From: Caldisericota bacterium
GTDB taxonomy: Bacteria > Caldisericota > Caldisericia > Cryosericales > Cryosericaceae
Assembly (NCBI GenBank): GCA_022710025.1
Contig: JAKLHS010000026.1
Location: 1-7,846 of the forward strand
Direction of reading: 5' to 3'
DNA: 7,846 nucleotides
The number at the start of each line of letters is the position of its first letter. The stretch's first letter is position 1. Below are positions 7,779 through 7,846 of this stretch, in pieces. The notes under the pieces are model-generated. The model searched no databases, was not told the DNA's origin, and was given only the letters and a program-made list of their open reading frames with translations. A program made the position numbers and the translations under genes.

Positions 7779-7846
7779 ATGGATACGGTCCTTATCACTG
7801 ATGCCGCGCTGGAATCTCTGATCGTCCACGCGTGTATGTCCGATGA
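7779..7846 (+). CDS. 5' end of an unidentified gene, possibly Asp23/Gls24 (YqhY-like)
   Basis: An open frame starts with ATG 3 nt after the efp stop codon and runs off the window: MDTVLITDAALESLIVHACMSD. The ribosome site is weak (AAAGGG at about 7762-7767, 11 nt away), which fits coupling to efp. The I-T-D-x-x-L-E-x-(hydrophobic) opening resembles Asp23/Gls24 family proteins, which often lie in efp/accB/nusB neighbourhoods of Firmicutes. With only 22 residues this is a guess, and the frame itself could be wrong. Confidence 0.45.
   Translation, partial: MDTVLITDAALESLIVHACMSD

Noticed and set aside
7314..7829. 171-codon minus-strand frame opposite efp
   Set aside because: It lies opposite an unambiguous EF-P gene, and the translation has no family features.

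Overview
The window holds the 3' part of a ribosomal RNA operon (about 2.1 kb of 23S rRNA, then 5S rRNA), followed on the same strand by a compact type IV pilus assembly cluster (prepilin peptidase, PilM, PilN, PilO and a small unrecognised membrane protein), an M24 Xaa-Pro aminopeptidase, translation elongation factor P, and the first 22 codons of one more gene. All supported genes are on the plus strand. Coding density after the rRNA is high, with overlapping or nearly abutting genes. I see no mobile element, CRISPR array or tRNA.

Organism: clearly bacterial, with moderately high GC. The order prepilin peptidase - pilM - pilN - pilO - small ORF - pepP - efp resembles the pilus/pepP/efp neighbourhoods of clostridia-like and some deep-branching thermophilic lineages. 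EF-P is of the Bacillus/Clostridium type (MIS.NELRTG start, lysine at position 32). No PilQ secretin or full-length PilP follows PilO, which fits a monoderm-style pilus or a genome in which pilQ lies elsewhere. I cannot name the species. A poorly sampled bacterial phylum is as likely as Firmicutes proper.

Layout. 1 to about 2092: 23S rRNA from roughly E. coli position 805 to the 3' end, with no intron or intervening sequence. About 2149-2268: 5S rRNA, inside a 16-bp extended terminal helix that runs into a T5 tract and may serve for both processing and termination. 2279-2448: a non-coding leader with a good extended -10 promoter and competing hairpins. 2449-6011: the pilus block. 6030-7112: pepP. 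7150-7178: a near-consensus sigma-70-type promoter driving efp, which starts at a TTG at 7215. 7779-end: a truncated ORF.

How the genes fit together: the prepilin peptidase matures pilins. PilM (cytoplasmic, actin-like) docks on the N-terminal INLVP motif of PilN. PilN and PilO are bitopic proteins that form the inner-membrane alignment complex. The small bitopic protein after PilO occupies the slot where PilP is usually encoded. pepP and efp are housekeeping genes. efp has its own promoter.

The most notable observation is a G at the 23S rRNA position equivalent to E. coli A2058. Nearly all bacteria have A there, and G predicts intrinsic macrolide/lincosamide/streptogramin B insensitivity. 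Also notable are the unidentified PilP-slot protein and the RNA structures at gene junctions.
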